From Diploscapter coronatus (taxonomy: Eukaryota; Nematoda; Chromadorea; Rhabditida; Rhabditidae): 64,000 bases of DNA. Under the pieces are notes generated by a model. It had not been told where the DNA came from and did not search any database. It saw only the letters and a program-made list of their open reading frames with translations. Made by a program: the position numbers and the translations under genes. The stretch is taken from assembly GCA_964036155.1 (NCBI GenBank), contig OZ038422.1, forward strand, positions 61,837,201 to 61,901,200, given 5' to 3'. This document shows, piece by piece, positions 61,292 to 64,000 of the stretch (within the stretch, counting starts at the first letter, position 1; the number at the start of each line of letters is the position of its first letter).

Positions 61292-64000
61292 TTACTGCAA
61301 GTAGCTGCCCTGACTGTTGCCGTAGCTGCCCTGACCACCGCCGATATCGGCGTTAGCATTTCGAGATGGGCATCTGAAAATTTAGCATTTTCCTTAGTTT
61401 ACTTGAAACTTTTTATCATTTTTCGGAAAGGTACCTTTGGAAAATTTAACTTTTTCAAAGTGTCAAAATTAGCATCAGCGGTGTTACGAGTTTGAGTTTG
61501 AAAATATGAAATCGAAATTCAAATGAAAACTTTCAAAGATCCCAAAATAGAAATTACGAAGACACCTAATTAGAAAAAAAAACATCTATAAAATCTAATC
61601 TTTATGCTATTTTTAGAAATTACAAACAAAATAACTTACGGGCAGTACTGAGCGTCGTCTCCGGGCAGACCTTCATCTCCCTGAAAATTGTTTTTTTTGC
61701 AAATAAAAAAATCGAAGATTTTCTCACAGCGGGACCGGGGGCGCCGTCTAAAATAATTTATTTTTTAAATGTTTTTTGCGAATTTGAAAAAAAAAATTAC
61801 CCTCTCCATTGTCACCGGGCTCACCAACGGGGCCTCGTTCACCAGGGGCTCATGAAATTGAAACAATGAATACTTGAATTTAAAGAAATTTAAAATATTA
61901 TCGATTCATAGAGTAAATTCTAGAAATTCTCAAATTAGCATAAAGACTTCCCTCACTGCTTTAAGTCAGAAATTGTAAACATGTAAAGATTCGAGATTAG
62001 TGCATGATAATTTTTACAGCTCCAAGAAATGCTTGAAAATAATTCAAAGAAAATACCAGGCATGCCGACGCTTCCGGTGTCACCCTGAAAATAGGATTTT
62101 TTAAAACATTTTTATTTCTTGAAAAGAAGAATTCTACCTGTGGACCTTCGTCACCAGGCTCTCCCATTCTGCCGGACTCTCCCTGAAAAATGTCATTTTC
62201 TGGGATTTTTGGGACTTTTTAAAATCAACCTTGGGTCCTGGCACTCCAATAGCGTGCTCGATGTCCTGGCCGCTCTCTCCCTAGAAAATTAGCGTAATTT
62301 CAAAAATTCAAAAAACCCATAGAGATGAAAAAAATCGAAGTTTCGACTTGCCTGTGGACCTTCCTCACCCTAAAATTTTTAAAGTTAGAAAATCTAAAGA
62401 AATGGAAATTGTTCCACCGTGGCTCCAGGAGGACCTAAAAATGTCATTTTTAGGGTGATTCCGAGAATTTTTTTGAAATAACTTACCAACTGGACCCAAG
62501 CTGCCTGGGAAGCCCTGAAAATAGATTTTTCTTGCAAATTTTAGGGAAAAGTTGAGAATATTTTTGAAGAAAAGAAGAGAATTGCGTGTTAAATTAGAAA
62601 AGAATTTTTAACAAATTTGAGAGGACAAATGGAAAAATTTTTCTTACGGGTTGACCATCTCTGCCAGGCATAGCGGCCTGTCCCCTAGCTCCACGCATTC
62701 CCCTGAAAATTGGCACAAAATGTTTATTTTAAACAATTTCTCATACCTCGGTCCGGGTTTGCCTATATTTTATTTATAGTTAATTTAATCTTTAAATTTA
62801 GCTCTAATTCCAAAATTAGCGTTAAATTTAGAGTTAAATCGACTATAAATTCGATGGTACCTGGCTGGCCACTGAAAATTGAATTTTGTTCAATTTCTAA
62901 AAGGATTAAAAAGAAGAAAACTCACGCTTCTCCTGGTGGTCTGAAATTGACATAAATTAGTATAAATTAAAACTTGAATAAGACCGAGGGAAGATTAGAT
63001 AAAAAAAAAAAGATAGATAAAGAAATTTCATGTTGAATCATCTCAAATTCTATATCAAACCGCTCTTTGTGTTACAAATCGCACCTGATATCTAAGAATC
63101 CCTCTAGATCAATTATTTCAAGAAATTACCCCTGAGGACAAGTAAAGCATCCGTCAAATTGTTGCGTCTGGGCCTTGGCATCCTCAGCATCCACTCCAGG
63201 AACTCCAGGGAGCTGAAAAGTTTAACTTACTCTTGGAATTTGAAACATTTTTTAATAAATTTTTCCGCTTTTCTTTAGATTTTAATTTTAATTTTTAAGT
63301 TCTTACTCCAGGAACACCGTCCAAACCGTCGTGTCCGTTAACTCCCTAAACTTAGTTATTCTAATTAAGAAATATTTAATAAAGAGTCGCGCCTTAGGTC
63401 CAGCGGGTCCTAAAATAGACTTTTTAAAATTTGCAAGTCGGAAAATTATGATTTACCAGCTGGGCAAGAGTTGTGGGCGTTGCATTGGCATTGGCCGCCT
63501 AAAATAGATCAATTTTGAATGGAGATCAACTTTCCTGAAGGCAAAATAAACTTTTCATCCAAAAGAAAGGCAATTCTGTCGTAGAGTTTCATCACTTCTC
63601 AATGAAGATCAACTTTGTCTACCTGGATTGACTCCATTGGATCCTGGATTCAGAGATGGTGGGACGCCGACGGTGGCTGGGAAGTTGTTCAGCGATCGGC
63701 CACTATTGGGGCCGTTCCAGCCTCCCTGCGAATATATTTATACCTTTTATTCAAATTTTCCGTCTTAGATATATATAGAATCTTAATAAGTCAATAATAA
63801 TAATGCACAAATGTTGTACTCCTAAGCTAGGTTCGACAGGAGATCTCAAAAGTATGGTAGATCTAACTCTTAACCTACAAATCCAAATTTTAACTTATGA
63901 GGTGCTCTTTATTGATATAGCCAAATAAGTAGTGAATGAATGAATTACCTGAGGAGTGGGTGAGTTGCCGGCGGCTCCGTATCCTCCGTAGGCCTGACGA
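61292..64000 (-). CDS. Cuticle collagen, 5' end outside window
   Basis: Cuticle collagen with at least 20 exons here: 63949-64000, 63623-63725, 63457-63498, 63393-63409, 63307-63345, 63130-63212, 62926-62940, 62861-62871, 62747-62762, 62648-62702, 62487-62514, 62418-62434, 62352-62369, 62230-62280, 62138-62182, 62057-62084, 61801-61848, 61728-61747, 61640-61680, 61292-61373. The non-collagenous start (QAYGGYGAAGNSPTPQ, GGWNGPNSGRSLNNFP) leads to the Cys knot GGQCQCNAHNSCPAGPAGPK, a Gly-X-Y block broken by DAKAQTQQFDGCFTCPQG, a long Gly-X-Y block, and the C-terminus DAQYCPCPSRNANADIGGGQ, then GSYGNSQGSYLQ. The signal/membrane segment and processing site are upstream of the window. Donors at 63392 and 62351 are GC. 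The acceptor for the 61801-61848 exon is irregular. Confidence 0.85.

Overview
The window reads as nuclear DNA of a rhabditid-type nematode. Genes are split into many small exons by short AT-rich introns with pyrimidine-AG acceptors. Several start codons lie 1-15 nt after an acceptor, as expected for spliced-leader addition. The gene families are also nematode-typical: two cuticle collagens, an sri/srh-type chemoreceptor, a patched-related (PTR) protein and an MLC-3 essential myosin light chain. Exon chains were built by hand from splice signals, reading frame and family motifs. There is no transcript evidence.

Layout. 1-6.5 kb: three respiratory complex I accessory subunits: an NDUFA10 homologue (nuo-4, +, 5' end outside the window), then NDUFC2-like and NDUFA11-like genes on the minus strand. 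The last two look like a two-gene operon (NDUFA11-like upstream, NDUFC2-like downstream), with a poly(A) signal about 112 nt before the downstream splice acceptor. 7.5-21.7 kb: six tandem kelch-repeat genes (A to F from low to high coordinate, all minus). They share one kelch cassette but carry four different N-terminal modules: a short polar tail (A, E), an F-box (B, D), a longer helical domain (C) and an unrelated 89-residue module (F). Segmental duplications, a deleted mariner copy and a duplicated small plus-strand candidate gene lie within the cluster. 24-34.5 kb: a 25-exon gene for a 1,075-residue RS/Lys-rich protein with a Pro/Gly repeat array; one intron holds a 2.3-kb fold-back element and others hold MITE-like inverted repeats. 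36.2-39.4 kb: an intact chemoreceptor. 42.3-44.9 kb: mlc-3 with two possible C-termini. 49.4-52.2 kb: a 20-exon cuticle collagen. 52.5-52.9 kb: a four-exon gene for a 114-residue predicted secreted protein. 53.3-60.6 kb: a PTR-family transporter-like protein. 61.3-64 kb: a second intron-rich cuticle collagen whose 5' end is outside the window.

The genes do not form one pathway. The complex I cluster is a coherent functional group. The kelch cluster is the most unusual part: a recently expanded family in which one beta-propeller cassette is joined to different N-terminal domains, as would suit adaptors that bring similar targets to different partners. Most other unexplained structure is small palindromic DNA in introns, plus a few splice sites or joins (51171, 61848, 59384-59525) that break the expected pattern and should be checked against reads.
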